This document shows, piece by piece, positions 47,135 through 56,536 of a stretch of 56,958 nt of DNA (positions within the stretch are counted from its first letter, which is position 1; each line of letters opens with the position of its first letter). This stretch comes from an uncultured Bacteroidota bacterium (GTDB taxonomy: Bacteria > Bacteroidota > Bacteroidia > Chitinophagales > Saprospiraceae). The stretch lies in contig CACLQQ010000007.1 in assembly GCA_902609095.1 (NCBI GenBank), forward strand, positions 1 through 56,958. The letters are read 5' to 3'. The position numbers were made by a program, and so were the translations under genes. Below the pieces are notes generated by a model. The model was not told where the DNA came from. It searched no databases and worked only from the letters and a program-made list of their open reading frames with translations.

Positions 47135-47139
47135 TTATT

Positions 47140-47640
47140 TCAAAGTTTAATGTGATTGGGTTGATGTCGTTCTAAAGGATGCCCTTTTGCAACTTTGGGG
47201 TAATTGAACTCTTCGAGTTTAGTAAGACCTATTTTTTGCATGACTCGCTCATATGGTCGGTTTTCTATTGCAGTTTAGGAATAAACTTCTTTAAACTTTA
47301 ATTGATCACGACAAAAGTCTAAACAGGCTATGGCTCCTTCAGTAGCAAAGCCTTGATTCCAATACGCTGGAGCTAATCGCCAACCTATTTCCAAACATGT
47401 GGTGAAATCTGCTTCAAAATAATTAATATAGAAATCTGATGAAGCCTAAGAACTCTGGAGAATTCAAGTGATCCACGGTATAAAGGCCCGTATCCTCTAT
47501 CATCAAATTGCTTCTTGATTCTTCCAATTAATGCAGTGGTCTCTTTATGGTCTAAGGTACCCGTAAAATACCTCATCACCTTTTGATCGCTACACATTGT
47601 ATAGAATGGCTCAGTATCATGATTATTTCACATCCTGAAA
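47140..47640 (-). pseudogene. Dead RimJ/RimL-type GNAT acetyltransferase
   Basis: The minus strand carries EPFYTMCSDQKVMRYFTGTLDHKETTALIGRI, then a frame change near 47470, NSPEFLGFIRFLY, another change and a stop, then IGWRLAPAYWNQGFATEGAIACLDF. That last is the acetyl-CoA-binding core (R-x-x-x-G-x-x-TEG), followed by TAA after FKEVY, then IENRPYERVMQKIGLTKLEEFNYP and a stop at 47140. The N-terminus with the start codon is missing. It would have acetylated a protein N-terminus or small amine. It is convergent with prfB, 5 bp apart. Confidence 0.85.
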
Positions 47641-47674
47641 CCCAGTTTTTTAGATTGAAAAAGATAAGTCTTGA

Positions 47675-49882
47675 TTATAATCTAAAGGTATAGGAGTACT
47701 TCACTTGTATGCTGCTCACGTTTGTTCTAGGAAGAGTCGGCGCCTCTCTTAGTAGATCAGTATTAATATCCCCGTTGTAGACGATGAATAGATCGTTGCC
47801 TTCGGCAGGATTATATCTCAATCTAATATTACCAGAGAAGTTTTTACCTTGATTGTTATATTGGAGCAATGATGCAATCGATAGTTTAGTATCGAACATG
47901 ATTAGCGCATTAACTCTGGCCAATTGTATGTTGGCACTTTGATTTCGAGCCGGAAAGTTGATCTTATTAAATTGATAAACTCCTGAGATCTCCAGAGAGG
48001 ATGATACATTAAAAGTCGGCCTTAAGGTAGCGCTGTATATATTACCATCATAGAAATTACCAATCCTGGCTTCATAGCCCAATTGAAAAGCTTTTACTGA
48101 ACTTGTATTCCCTTCAATGCTATAATTCACAAAAGAATAGTCTCCGAACGGAATTTCAACACCATCGGCAATTTCAAAAGGCCTGGTAAGGTTTTCAATA
48201 TTCGGTCTTATTCCTGCTTCTATAGCCCATGATGATTTGGTGGATAGTTGATAGCTGATATTCCAACCTAAAGATTGAATTTTTCCATTGGCATTACCCC
48301 AATGTGCGGATCCTCGGGCACTTGGGCCGTGCTGAAATATGAATGATTCCTCACCAGGTTGCCATCCATATTGAATCCTATTAGCGAATTGGGTATAATT
48401 ATCACGACGTTCAAAACCCATCCCTGGATCAAAGAGCTCTCCGGTCCTTGAAAAAGTGGTGCCATAGCCAAACCCTCTCTGCCGTCGAGTAAAGAAGGCC
48501 AGCCACAGCTTAGCTCTATCTAATCCGAAAAGGGTATTGTCCGCGATATCACTGGATAGAGTGGTAGCATATTTTACATCAATGAAATCTTGTTTAGACC
48601 ATCTGATGATCGCATCCAGTCCGATGTTAGTATTATAATTTCCTTTTAGATCAGCTTTGTTAGTTATTAAGAATCCTGCGTCAGAGTTGGGGTTGATTAC
48701 CTGCCTCCTAACTCTCAAAACAGATAGATTCTCCCCTTGAAAATCATCCTGATTTGCTGTTTGCATTGAGATGGCTCCAATATCCCACTGCCCTGAGCGG
48801 CCTACAACTCTGGCACCACCAAATATTCTAGTCAATTCATTGTCATCATTGAGGCCGATACGCCTGCTGTAAAATAGTCTTGTTCCTGATCCATAACTAA
48901 AATCGAATATTCCTGCTCGTTCTTGGAAGAAGAGTCTTTTCTCTGGAAAAAATAGACTGAACCTGGTAAGGTTGACTTGCTGATCGTCGGACTCGACTTG
49001 GGCGAAATCTGTATTGACACTTATATCTAAAGTCCAGTTTTTACTGAGGCCATACTTGATATCCAATCCAGCTTCGGTTATTGTATTATTATTCGTAACA
49101 TATGTTGTCTCCTCCTCGTTTAAAACATTAACTGTCGAGCGTCCCCCAAGGATATAAGGTGTAATGAAAAAAGGCTTCTTGCTCTTGATATTTTTGAAGG
49201 TAATGTCATAGGCCAGTGAGGGTTTGAAGCTACTCCAGTCTCCATAATTCTGAGGAATCATTGGATAGATGTCTTGCTCATTCTTCCGAGCGATATAACG
49301 CCATGTAGTCATTCCCATGGTGACTTCATCACCATCCTCAAATGCTAATGTTGAGAAAGGCACTCTCAATTCTGCTTCCCAACCTTCATCATTTCGATTT
49401 ACTTTGACATCCCAAAAGGCATTCCAATCGATATTTACGGGATTACGGCTAACTACATCGCTGAAAATAGCTAAATCCCATCTGACTCCCGTTGGGGTAG
49501 TGAAGAAGGCTAGCCCATTTTCATTGTCATTATAGGTATCCAGGACAAATCCAAACCACTGAGTCGCTAGAGTCAGTGCATCTCGTTTCTTTGTGTTAGC
49601 CATGATTTTTGAGGGCTCACTATCATATAATTTTCCAGAGAGATATATATAGTCGTCATCATAAGCGATCCTTATATCGCTTTCTTCTGTTGGCTCTGCA
49701 CCTTGTAGCGGAGATGACATTTTTAAAGGGAAGGTTGTAATATCTTGCCAAAATGACTCATCAACTTTTCCATCAAAGATGATTGGTTCTGTTAGCTTGC
49801 TAACGTAATAGCTCGAGTCTTGAGCAAATAGTTGAACGTTCCATAAAACAGTTATGAGAGAAACACTAATTATCTTAGACAT
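47675..49882 (-). CDS. DUF5916 protein with CBM9-like N-terminal domain and outer-membrane barrel
   Basis: 735 residues with a signal peptide (MSKIISVSLITVLWNVQLFAQ). Residues 35-215 form a CBM9-like carbohydrate-binding domain (EPIIFDGKVDESFWQDITTFPL, IRIAYDDDYIYLSGKLYDSEP, WEAELRVPFSTLAF). The remaining 500 residues are DUF5916, rich in amphipathic strands ending in ...VKYSYTFRL with a terminal hydrophobic residue, as in outer-membrane barrels. FSLFFPEKRLFFQERAGIFDF is a strong family marker. It is surface-exposed in Bacteroidota and its role is unproven. It stands as a single gene divergent from the EamA transporter. Confidence 0.9.
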   Translation of the reverse strand: MSKIISVSLITVLWNVQLFAQDSSYYVSKLTEPIIFDGKVDESFWQDITTFPLKMSSPLQGAEPTEESDIRIAYDDDYIYLSGKLYDSEPSKIMANTKKRDALTLATQWFGFVLDTYNDNENGLAFFTTPTGVRWDLAIFSDVVSRNPVNIDWNAFWDVKVNRNDEGWEAELRVPFSTLAFEDGDEVTMGMTTWRYIARKNEQDIYPMIPQNYGDWSSFKPSLAYDITFKNIKSKKPFFITPYILGGRSTVNVLNEEETTYVTNNNTITEAGLDIKYGLSKNWTLDISVNTDFAQVESDDQQVNLTRFSLFFPEKRLFFQERAGIFDFSYGSGTRLFYSRRIGLNDDNELTRIFGGARVVGRSGQWDIGAISMQTANQDDFQGENLSVLRVRRQVINPNSDAGFLITNKADLKGNYNTNIGLDAIIRWSKQDFIDVKYATTLSSDIADNTLFGLDRAKLWLAFFTRRQRGFGYGTTFSRTGELFDPGMGFERRDNYTQFANRIQYGWQPGEESFIFQHGPSARGSAHWGNANGKIQSLGWNISYQLSTKSSWAIEAGIRPNIENLTRPFEIADGVEIPFGDYSFVNYSIEGNTSSVKAFQLGYEARIGNFYDGNIYSATLRPTFNVSSSLEISGVYQFNKINFPARNQSANIQLARVNALIMFDTKLSIASLLQYNNQGKNFSGNIRLRYNPAEGNDLFIVYNGDINTDLLREAPTLPRTNVSSIQVKYSYTFRL

Positions 49883-49963
49883 ATAACAAAACTATGAAAT
49901 ATGATACGTTTTGCCTTAACCTGATTATTACCTTTATGCCATGTACAATCCTAATCATACTCG

Positions 49964-50821
49964 ATGAAGAATAAAAAAGCTTTATTCCAACTCAACATTG
50001 GATTGATTTTTCTGAGCACATCAGGAGTTCTGGGTCGACATATCACTGTAGATTCTATATTAACAACTTTGTTGAGAGCGGGTTTCGCAGCTTTGATTTT
50101 AGTTGGATTTTGCATACGGTCTAAGTCATCCTTCCAGATAAAAGAGCGAAGGGATGTTATGCTTATATTTATATCAGGAGTACTCTTAGGAGCTCATTGG
50201 ATTACTTACTTTTTTGCCCTCGATTATTCCAATGTTGCTGTAGCGCTGCTGTCGCTCTATACTTTTGCTGCTGTAACAGCGATTATTGAGCCCATATTTT
50301 TAAATACAGCATTCAATAAACTGGATATAGCTTTATCAATGATGGTCTTCATCGGTGTCTTGATTATGGCTCCCAGTTTTGATATCAATAACAATTATAC
50401 TCAGGCGATAATATTTGGACTACTATCCTCGCTATTTTATGCTCTTAGGAATATTGCCATATCGATACCTGCGAAAAAATATAATGGAAGTATCCTCATG
50501 GTATATCAACTGGTGGCTATGTGCGAGATTATGATTCTATTTATTGGATTTTATGACTTTACAGGGGTAATGGTTCAGTTACCATGGATTATTTTATTAG
50601 CGTTATTAACAACAGCTATAGGTCATACTATGTTTGTCAAGAGTTTGAATGAGCTGAATGCTACAACGGCAAGTTTGCTATCGTGCATCGTTCCAGTCTA
50701 CGGTATTATTTGGGCTTATTTATTTTTAAGTGAGGTTCCTTCGGGGAAAACTATACTTGGAGGTCTCATTATATTGACTTCGGTAGTATTCAAAACCCTG
50801 CAAACGTCTAATAAAAAATAG
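49964..50821 (+). CDS. EamA/DMT-superfamily transporter
   Basis: 285 residues, ten predicted membrane helices in two EamA repeats (FQLNIGLIFLSTSGVLGRHI and ALLSLYTFAAVTAIIEPIFL in the first; AIIFGLLSSLFYALRNIAISI and ASLLSCIVPVYGIIWAYLFLSE in the second). This superfamily exports or imports amino acids, purines and other small metabolites, and the substrate cannot be read from sequence. The start ATG at 49964 gives a Lys-rich cytoplasmic N-terminus (MKNKK). Divergent from DUF5916; the next 170 bp show nothing recognisable. Confidence 0.9.
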   Translation: MKNKKALFQLNIGLIFLSTSGVLGRHITVDSILTTLLRAGFAALILVGFCIRSKSSFQIKERRDVMLIFISGVLLGAHWITYFFALDYSNVAVALLSLYTFAAVTAIIEPIFLNTAFNKLDIALSMMVFIGVLIMAPSFDINNNYTQAIIFGLLSSLFYALRNIAISIPAKKYNGSILMVYQLVAMCEIMILFIGFYDFTGVMVQLPWIILLALLTTAIGHTMFVKSLNELNATTASLLSCIVPVYGIIWAYLFLSEVPSGKTILGGLIILTSVVFKTLQTSNKK

Positions 50822-50989
50822 GAACATCGATAACTCATGTCATTAGCGATTAAGTTCATATTTCCATCACTTTGCTTAGACTTGGTCTATTGTAATGTTG
50901 ATGATTTTGAAAATTAGTCAATCAGTATCCTTAGTGAATCTTATGAGCTATATACTCCGTATTCTGGTGATCATTCATATTATTATTGA

Positions 50990-51677
50990 TTGAACTTGAT
51001 TAATTTTTGAATTTGTATCATAAGGTTCAGAGTTAGGTAGTCAGTTTCAAATCTTAAAAAAGTGGACCTCATCGATGAAGATTTTTCTGATTGGAGAGGG
51101 TGAACCATATCACCTTGATGGGCCAAATACTGCTATTGCAGAATTAAATGAATTCTTTATCGATGACTTTTAAGTTGAAGTCGTATTCACAAAGGAAGAA
51201 GCCAATTTCTTCATATTCTTCGGGTCATTTGCAGATCATAAGTTTAAGTATTAACCTAATCTTGAAGTTGATGAGTTGACCCATTGATATTTTGACTTGA
51301 TCGAAGATGAAAACTTTGAAATTATCAGTTGACATATGTTCCTCAACAGTAATGTTACTTCTGTAGCTCAGCAACGACATTTACTGAGGTAGGAACTAAC
51401 ACAGGCTTTAGGCTTAAATAATGTTATCGATTACTATCCTCATAGTATTGTCTATCAGGATTTCTTAGATGTGATAAAGCACTTCTATATAAATATAGAA
51501 GTAATTCGGTTTCTTTATCATCCAAAGCTCATACCTCGCCCGAGTAAAGAGGCCACCTGATCCATATTAGAGCAATTCTTACAATTAGAAGACTACAACT
51601 GACAATAAATAACAGCTAATCCAGCTATTGTCAATTTCTGTCTGACCAAGGAAATCAGTAAATTAACGATTCAATAG
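50990..51677 (+). pseudogene. Stop-riddled ORF, DUF2927-like
   Basis: A single reading frame can be followed for about 690 bp: GSELGSQFQILKKWTSS, MKIFLIGEGEPYHLDG (ATG at 51075), ELNEFFIDDF, VEVVFTKEEANFFIFFGS, VAQQRHLLR, ELTQALGLNNVIDYYPHSIVYQDFLDV and INIEVIRFLYHPKLIPR. The pattern RxELTQALGL and LYHPxLxPG resembles DUF2927-type, peptidase-like proteins. Stops lie in frame at 51171, 51252, 51285, 51330, 51390, 51558, 51600 and 51606, of all three kinds, but I find no frameshift between 51075 and 51675. It explains a stretch without genes of about 870 bp before the molybdenum hydroxylase. Confidence 0.6.
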
Positions 51678-51693
51678 AGATTTAAAAAAAATA

Positions 51694-52173
51694 ATGGAAT
51701 TAAATATCAATGGTAAAACTATCAATGTCGAGGCAGAGCCAGGAATGCCTTTGTTATGGGTATTACGGGATGAATTGGATATGACCGGCACTAAATTTGG
51801 ATGTGGAGTTTCCTCATGTGGAGCATGTACGGTTATGCTGGACGGGGTTGCAACTCGAACATGTACACTTCCTGTAGGTAATGCAAAGGGCAAAAAAATC
51901 ATCACCATTGAAGGCATAGGTTCAGAAGTGGACCTTTCTGCGGTTCAGCAAGCTTGGATAGAGCATCAAGTGCCACAATGTGGCTATTGTCAGAGTGGGA
52001 TGATCATGGCAGCAGAGGCCTTATTGGATGAGATTCCTGAGCCTGCAGATGACGATATAGATGCTAAGATGACCAATATCTGTAGATGTGGTACATATAC
52101 TCGAGTTCGAGCAGCAATCCATACCGCGGCTAAGTTAAGAAGTCAGGCAACAGATTTATTTGGTACTATTTAA
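51694..52173 (+). CDS. [2Fe-2S] subunit of a xanthine dehydrogenase/isoquinoline oxidoreductase-type enzyme
   Basis: 159 residues. The plant-type ferredoxin cluster is bound by [15 protein letters not shown] with a further Cys in TRTCTLP. The second cluster domain contains [16 protein letters not shown] and [15 protein letters not shown]. Both [2Fe-2S] sites are complete. It passes electrons from the molybdenum site of the large subunit encoded 23 bp downstream. The length and order match the IorA small subunit of the two-subunit molybdenum hydroxylases, which lack a FAD subunit. Confidence 0.94.
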   Translation: MELNINGKTINVEAEPGMPLLWVLRDELDMTGTKFGCGVSSCGACTVMLDGVATRTCTLPVGNAKGKKIITIEGIGSEVDLSAVQQAWIEHQVPQCGYCQSGMIMAAEALLDEIPEPADDDIDAKMTNICRCGTYTRVRAAIHTAAKLRSQATDLFGTI

Positions 52174-52196
52174 GAAACTCTCAAAAGCTAGAAGTC

Positions 52197-54461
52197 ATGT
52201 TAGAAGAAATTAAAAAAAGAAAAATATTCACTAGGAGAAACTTCATGATGACTGGAGGGGTATTGACTACTGGACTTGTTGTCGGAGTTGCTGGGTTAAA
52301 TAGCCACGTCAATAAAAAGCTCAAAAAGTATACAGGAGCTGGGATGGGTGACGGAGATTCACTCAATGCATGGGTGAGAATCGCACCCGATAATAAGGTA
52401 ACCTTGGCCATAGCTCGTGCGGAGATGGGGCAGGGTGTTTATACCTCACTACCAATGTTGGTAGCGGAGGAATTGGAAATCTCCATGGATCAAATCAATG
52501 TTATACATCCTCAGCCAGAGTCTCCTTACGCCAATACCTTCATGCTGACTCAAAAAGAGCCTAATGCATTCAAAGGCTATAGCATGATGGAAAAATTGTA
52601 TGCTTACCTCCCAATCATTGGAACTGGTGGCAGTACTACTATACCTGATGGATTCAATAACATGCGTTACGCAGGAGCTACTGCCCGTGAAATGCTCAAG
52701 CAGGCTGCAGCCAATCAGTGGGGTATATCTCGCTCAGACATTTCTGTAGATAATGGTTATGTAATCAATGATAGCTCAAAAGAAAGACTCAGTTATGGTG
52801 AGTTGGCGCTCGCAGCGAGGGATATAGACCTTTCAGAATTGCCTGTTTTAAAAGAGAAGAAAGATTGGAAAGTAGTTGGCACAAAAGCTCGGCGCTTAGA
52901 TATCCCAGAAAAAGTTACTGGGGGGGCTGAATTTGGTATTGATGTTAGAAAAGAAAACATGCTATATGCTGCCATGCTTCATCCTAAGGTAATAGGAGGA
53001 AAGATTACCGAAGTTTCTAATCTATCTGAAATAGAGTCAATGCCAGGTGTAAAGAAAGTTGTTTTAACACAATATGGTGCGGCCGTCATAGCAGATAATA
53101 CTTGGAGAGCTACGAACGGTACGCTTTTCATGGAGACGGTTGAAGATGGTGCAGGTAATGAGGCGATCACTTCTGAGATAATTCAAGAGCGATTAAATGA
53201 GATATTAGATTTGGAACCTATTGCTACACCCGAGTCAGAAGGTGATGTTGATGCAGCGATTGCGCAAGCTGATAATCCAATAGAAAGCACTTACAAGGTT
53301 CCTTATTTAGCTCATGCTACTATGGAGCCGCTGAATTGTACCGTATTGATCAATAATGATTCAGCAGAAATTTGGGTAGGGCATCAAGCTACATCCGTCG
53401 TATTGGATATGGTTTCCCAACAAACAGGTATCGATAAGTCAAATATCAAAATCAATATAACTTATTTAGGCGGTGGTTTCGGTAGGAGAGGAGAACCAGA
53501 CTTCCTTAATAAGGCGGTTGCAGTAGCTCAAGAAATGAAAGGGGTTCCTATTCAAACAGTATTTACTCGTGAGGAGGATATGAAAAATGATATGTATCGT
53601 CCAGCTGCTTTGAGTAGGTTCAAAGCTGCAGTGAGTGATAATGGTGAAATATTAGCATGGGATAACAAAATAGCTATTCAGTCCGTAAGCCAAAGTGCCT
53701 TAAGTCGAATAGCGCCGGCCATGGCTCCAAAAGCTAAGCATGATGAGGCAACGGTTGAAGGTGCAGTACACTTATCTTACAAAATGAATAACCGGAGAAC
53801 TTCTTTTGGTGATTATCAAAGTCCAATCCAAGTGGGATTTTGGAGAAGTGTCGGAAGTTCGCAGAATGCATTCTTTACGGAGTGTTTTATGGATGAATGC
53901 GCTCATGCTGTTGGTCAAGATCCTTATGAGTTTAGATTGGCCAAACTATCTGATACTCCGAGATTCAAAGCCGTATTGGAAAGGGCTGCAGCGCTTGGAA
54001 ATTGGGGCGCACAAGATAGTAAATATAGAGGAATAGCCCTTCACAAGTCATTTGGTTCTATAGTAGGAGAGGTTTGTACAATTAGTAAGGTAGGAGATAA
54101 AGAGTTTGCAATAGATGAGTATGCTTGTGCAATAGACTGTGGAATGTATGTCAACCCAGATATAATAGAGGCTCAAATCGAAGGTGGGGTCATTTTCGGA
54201 TTGTCAGCAGCTTTGTACGGACAGATCACATGGAATAATGGTTCCGTAGTCCAGAGTAATTTCCCTGACTACGATATGGTTAGAATGAATGTCTCTCCTG
54301 CAATCAAAGTACACATCATGGAAAATGACTATTATCCTGGTGGAGTAGGGGAGCCTGGCACACCTCCAGCTGCTCCTGCTTTAGCTAATGCATTATTTGC
54401 AGCTACTGGAGAGCGTGTAAGAGAGTTGCCATTAATGAAAAGCGGTTATAAGTTCTCATAA
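52197..54461 (+). CDS. Molybdopterin-binding subunit of an IorB-type molybdenum hydroxylase
   Basis: 754 residues. A twin-arginine signal (FTRRNFMMTGGVLTTGLVVGVAG) suggests that the folded, cofactor-loaded enzyme is exported with the small subunit. Motifs of the xanthine dehydrogenase family are present: ARAEMGQGVYTSLPM, YLGGGFGRRGEPDF, GFWRSVGSSQNAFFTECFMDE and GGVGEPGTPPAAPALANA, the last holding the catalytic Glu. Substrate range (N-heterocycles or aldehydes) cannot be told. No maturation gene (xdhC, moc genes) is adjacent. A strong terminator follows. Confidence 0.94.
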   Translation: MLEEIKKRKIFTRRNFMMTGGVLTTGLVVGVAGLNSHVNKKLKKYTGAGMGDGDSLNAWVRIAPDNKVTLAIARAEMGQGVYTSLPMLVAEELEISMDQINVIHPQPESPYANTFMLTQKEPNAFKGYSMMEKLYAYLPIIGTGGSTTIPDGFNNMRYAGATAREMLKQAAANQWGISRSDISVDNGYVINDSSKERLSYGELALAARDIDLSELPVLKEKKDWKVVGTKARRLDIPEKVTGGAEFGIDVRKENMLYAAMLHPKVIGGKITEVSNLSEIESMPGVKKVVLTQYGAAVIADNTWRATNGTLFMETVEDGAGNEAITSEIIQERLNEILDLEPIATPESEGDVDAAIAQADNPIESTYKVPYLAHATMEPLNCTVLINNDSAEIWVGHQATSVVLDMVSQQTGIDKSNIKINITYLGGGFGRRGEPDFLNKAVAVAQEMKGVPIQTVFTREEDMKNDMYRPAALSRFKAAVSDNGEILAWDNKIAIQSVSQSALSRIAPAMAPKAKHDEATVEGAVHLSYKMNNRRTSFGDYQSPIQVGFWRSVGSSQNAFFTECFMDECAHAVGQDPYEFRLAKLSDTPRFKAVLERAAALGNWGAQDSKYRGIALHKSFGSIVGEVCTISKVGDKEFAIDEYACAIDCGMYVNPDIIEAQIEGGVIFGLSAALYGQITWNNGSVVQSNFPDYDMVRMNVSPAIKVHIMENDYYPGGVGEPGTPPAAPALANALFAATGERVRELPLMKSGYKFS

Positions 54462-54501
54462 CGACTGTGACAACACAGCAAATTTTTAGGATAAAAGACT
54501 T

Positions 54502-54533
54502 AACGGATGAAAATTATTTTCATCCGTTTTTTG
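54502..54533 (+). terminator. Intrinsic terminator after the molybdenum hydroxylase operon
   Basis: A perfect 12-bp stem (AACGGATGAAAA with TTTTCATCCGTT) with a 3-nt loop, followed by TTTT, begins about 40 bp after the stop. Confidence 0.9.
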
Positions 54534-54655
54534 TTATCTTTTACTAAGCGCTGTATTTCTTTTTTTTGTTCTTATCTCTGGAGCAGTTATTGCTTTTAAT
54601 TCATTTTGTTTCATATTTTCACGAGTGTTTCTCAAAGAGCATAGTCAATCTGAAC

Positions 54656-56536
54656 ATGACAGATAAATCGATTTTAATCAGTACTCTATTATTAGTCTTT
54701 TTTTCTGTCGTCATAGCTGTCAATGCACAGAGAGAATTTGGGGGAGTTCCCTTCACTACCGAAAGAGACATTGAATTAAACTTACAGGAACTAAACACTC
54801 TGTTCCTTTATGATAATGTGCGAGCACTCAAGAATCGTAGCGATTTATATGGGACATATATTCATGCTCTACCAATAATTGACAAACCACGCAAGAGTAA
54901 ACAGAGCTTCAATCTTACATCAATTGCTAATGATATAGCGATTAGTAAGATAGAATTACCAAAAGGCTATCTCTCCTATTTAAGATTAGATGATTATCAG
55001 TTACCTAAGGGGGCAAAATTATTTGTAACAGAAGTCGAAACTGGTAAGGTTCATGGTGCATATACTCGAGGAAATAATCGAGATGCAGGACGATTGATAT
55101 TAGGCCCTTTTGTAGGTAGTTATGTTTTAGAATATAATGGTTTACATGAAAGTGTTGAACAATTGCCATTTAGACTAAACCAGGTTTATGGACATACTGG
55201 AGATGTTGGAGCCATGGAGCTGGGATATGGAACTTCCTTTGATTGTATGATCAATATCAATTGTGAAGAAGGAAGAGACTATGGTGAAGCAGCGAATGGT
55301 GTTGTAAGAATACGTATGGTTGCTGATGAAGGAATTGCTTTCTGCACGGGTTCATTGATGAACAATACAGCCGAGGATCAGACTCCTTATGTCTTGTCAG
55401 CATATCATTGTGAGAATCCAGCGGGGATTGATTTTAACCCCCTATATGATATGTGGCTATTTGACTTCATTTATGAGGGAAATAGTTGTGCTAATCCAAA
55501 TCAAGAACCTCAATTTGTTACAGTTCAAGGAGCCGAAAAATTAGCAGATTGGGAAGATACGGACATGCTGCTGGTAAGGATTACAGATCCGGTTCCTATT
55601 TCGGCCAATGCATATTTTAATGGTTGGGATGCAACTGATGATTATCTGCCTCGGGAGTCTCATTTGTTACATCATCCTAATGGTGATATCAAGAAGATCG
55701 CACAAGATTTTGATAGCCTAAGAATAGACATAGATCCTCGTCCTTGGGATAATGGAACAGTAACTCCATCGAGAAGCCATTATCGGTCAGAATTTGATAA
55801 TAGTACTTATCAGCCTGGTAGCTCAGGTGGGCCATTGTTTGATAATAACCAAAGAGTTATAGGTCAGTTACACGGAGGTCCAAGGTCTGATGAATTCTGT
55901 ACAATAGCCATTGCTTATAGTGGTCGATTATCAGAATCCTGGAATAGTGGTGATAGTTCGGCGGATCGTTTAAAGGATTGGTTAGACCCTCTTGATTTGG
56001 GTGTAATCCAACTTGATGGCCTCAATTCTGATGCTCAGGAACAATTAGTAGAATTTAAAGGAAGAGTAGTAACGCCGGACGGTATATCTATATCCAATGT
56101 AAGTGTAAGTTTAGCTGGAGATCAACAATTTGAATTCTATACTGGTGATGACGGTCGTTTTGTATTCGATAATCTGTCGAGTAAAGGGACATTTACCTTT
56201 TCACTTGATAAGGATATCAATGTTGGTAATGGGCTGACCAGTTTAGACGTCATCATTATTACCAATCATATTCTGGATAAAGTTCCACTATCCAATATTT
56301 TTCAGGAATTAGCAGCTGATGTTAGTGGTGATGGCCGAGTTTCTTCACTGGACTTAGTTCAAATTACTAACGTGATCTTAGGCCGACAAAGTACATTTCC
56401 AAATAATACTTCATGGAGATTTGAACCTGAAGTGCTCCAGATGAGTGGAAGTGATATCAGTACCTCCAGTGTAGAACTTGTAGTAATTGGATTCAAGATG
56501 GGTGATGTCAATAACAGTGCAGATCCACGACGTTAG
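54656..56536 (+). CDS. Secreted S1 serine (lysyl endopeptidase-like) protease with dockerin-like tail, truncated
   Basis: 626 residues from ATG 54656, where a signal peptide starts (ILISTLLLVFFSVVIAVNAQ). A longer frame upstream is not signal-like. The peptidase follows the lysyl endopeptidase pattern: His in YVLSAYHCEN, Asp in WEDTDMLLVRI, Ser in QPGSSGGPLFD, with paired Cys residues. Then come a CarboxypepD_reg-like domain (FKGRVVTPDGISISNVSVSL) and a dockerin-like pair (GLTSLDVIIITNHIL, DVSGDGRVSSLDLVQITNVIL). The protein ends at GFKMGDVNNSADPRR. In homologues GDVNxSA usually leads into a further domain and a T9SS sorting signal, both absent here. Confidence 0.87.
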   Translation: MTDKSILISTLLLVFFSVVIAVNAQREFGGVPFTTERDIELNLQELNTLFLYDNVRALKNRSDLYGTYIHALPIIDKPRKSKQSFNLTSIANDIAISKIELPKGYLSYLRLDDYQLPKGAKLFVTEVETGKVHGAYTRGNNRDAGRLILGPFVGSYVLEYNGLHESVEQLPFRLNQVYGHTGDVGAMELGYGTSFDCMININCEEGRDYGEAANGVVRIRMVADEGIAFCTGSLMNNTAEDQTPYVLSAYHCENPAGIDFNPLYDMWLFDFIYEGNSCANPNQEPQFVTVQGAEKLADWEDTDMLLVRITDPVPISANAYFNGWDATDDYLPRESHLLHHPNGDIKKIAQDFDSLRIDIDPRPWDNGTVTPSRSHYRSEFDNSTYQPGSSGGPLFDNNQRVIGQLHGGPRSDEFCTIAIAYSGRLSESWNSGDSSADRLKDWLDPLDLGVIQLDGLNSDAQEQLVEFKGRVVTPDGISISNVSVSLAGDQQFEFYTGDDGRFVFDNLSSKGTFTFSLDKDINVGNGLTSLDVIIITNHILDKVPLSNIFQELAADVSGDGRVSSLDLVQITNVILGRQSTFPNNTSWRFEPEVLQMSGSDISTSSVELVVIGFKMGDVNNSADPRR

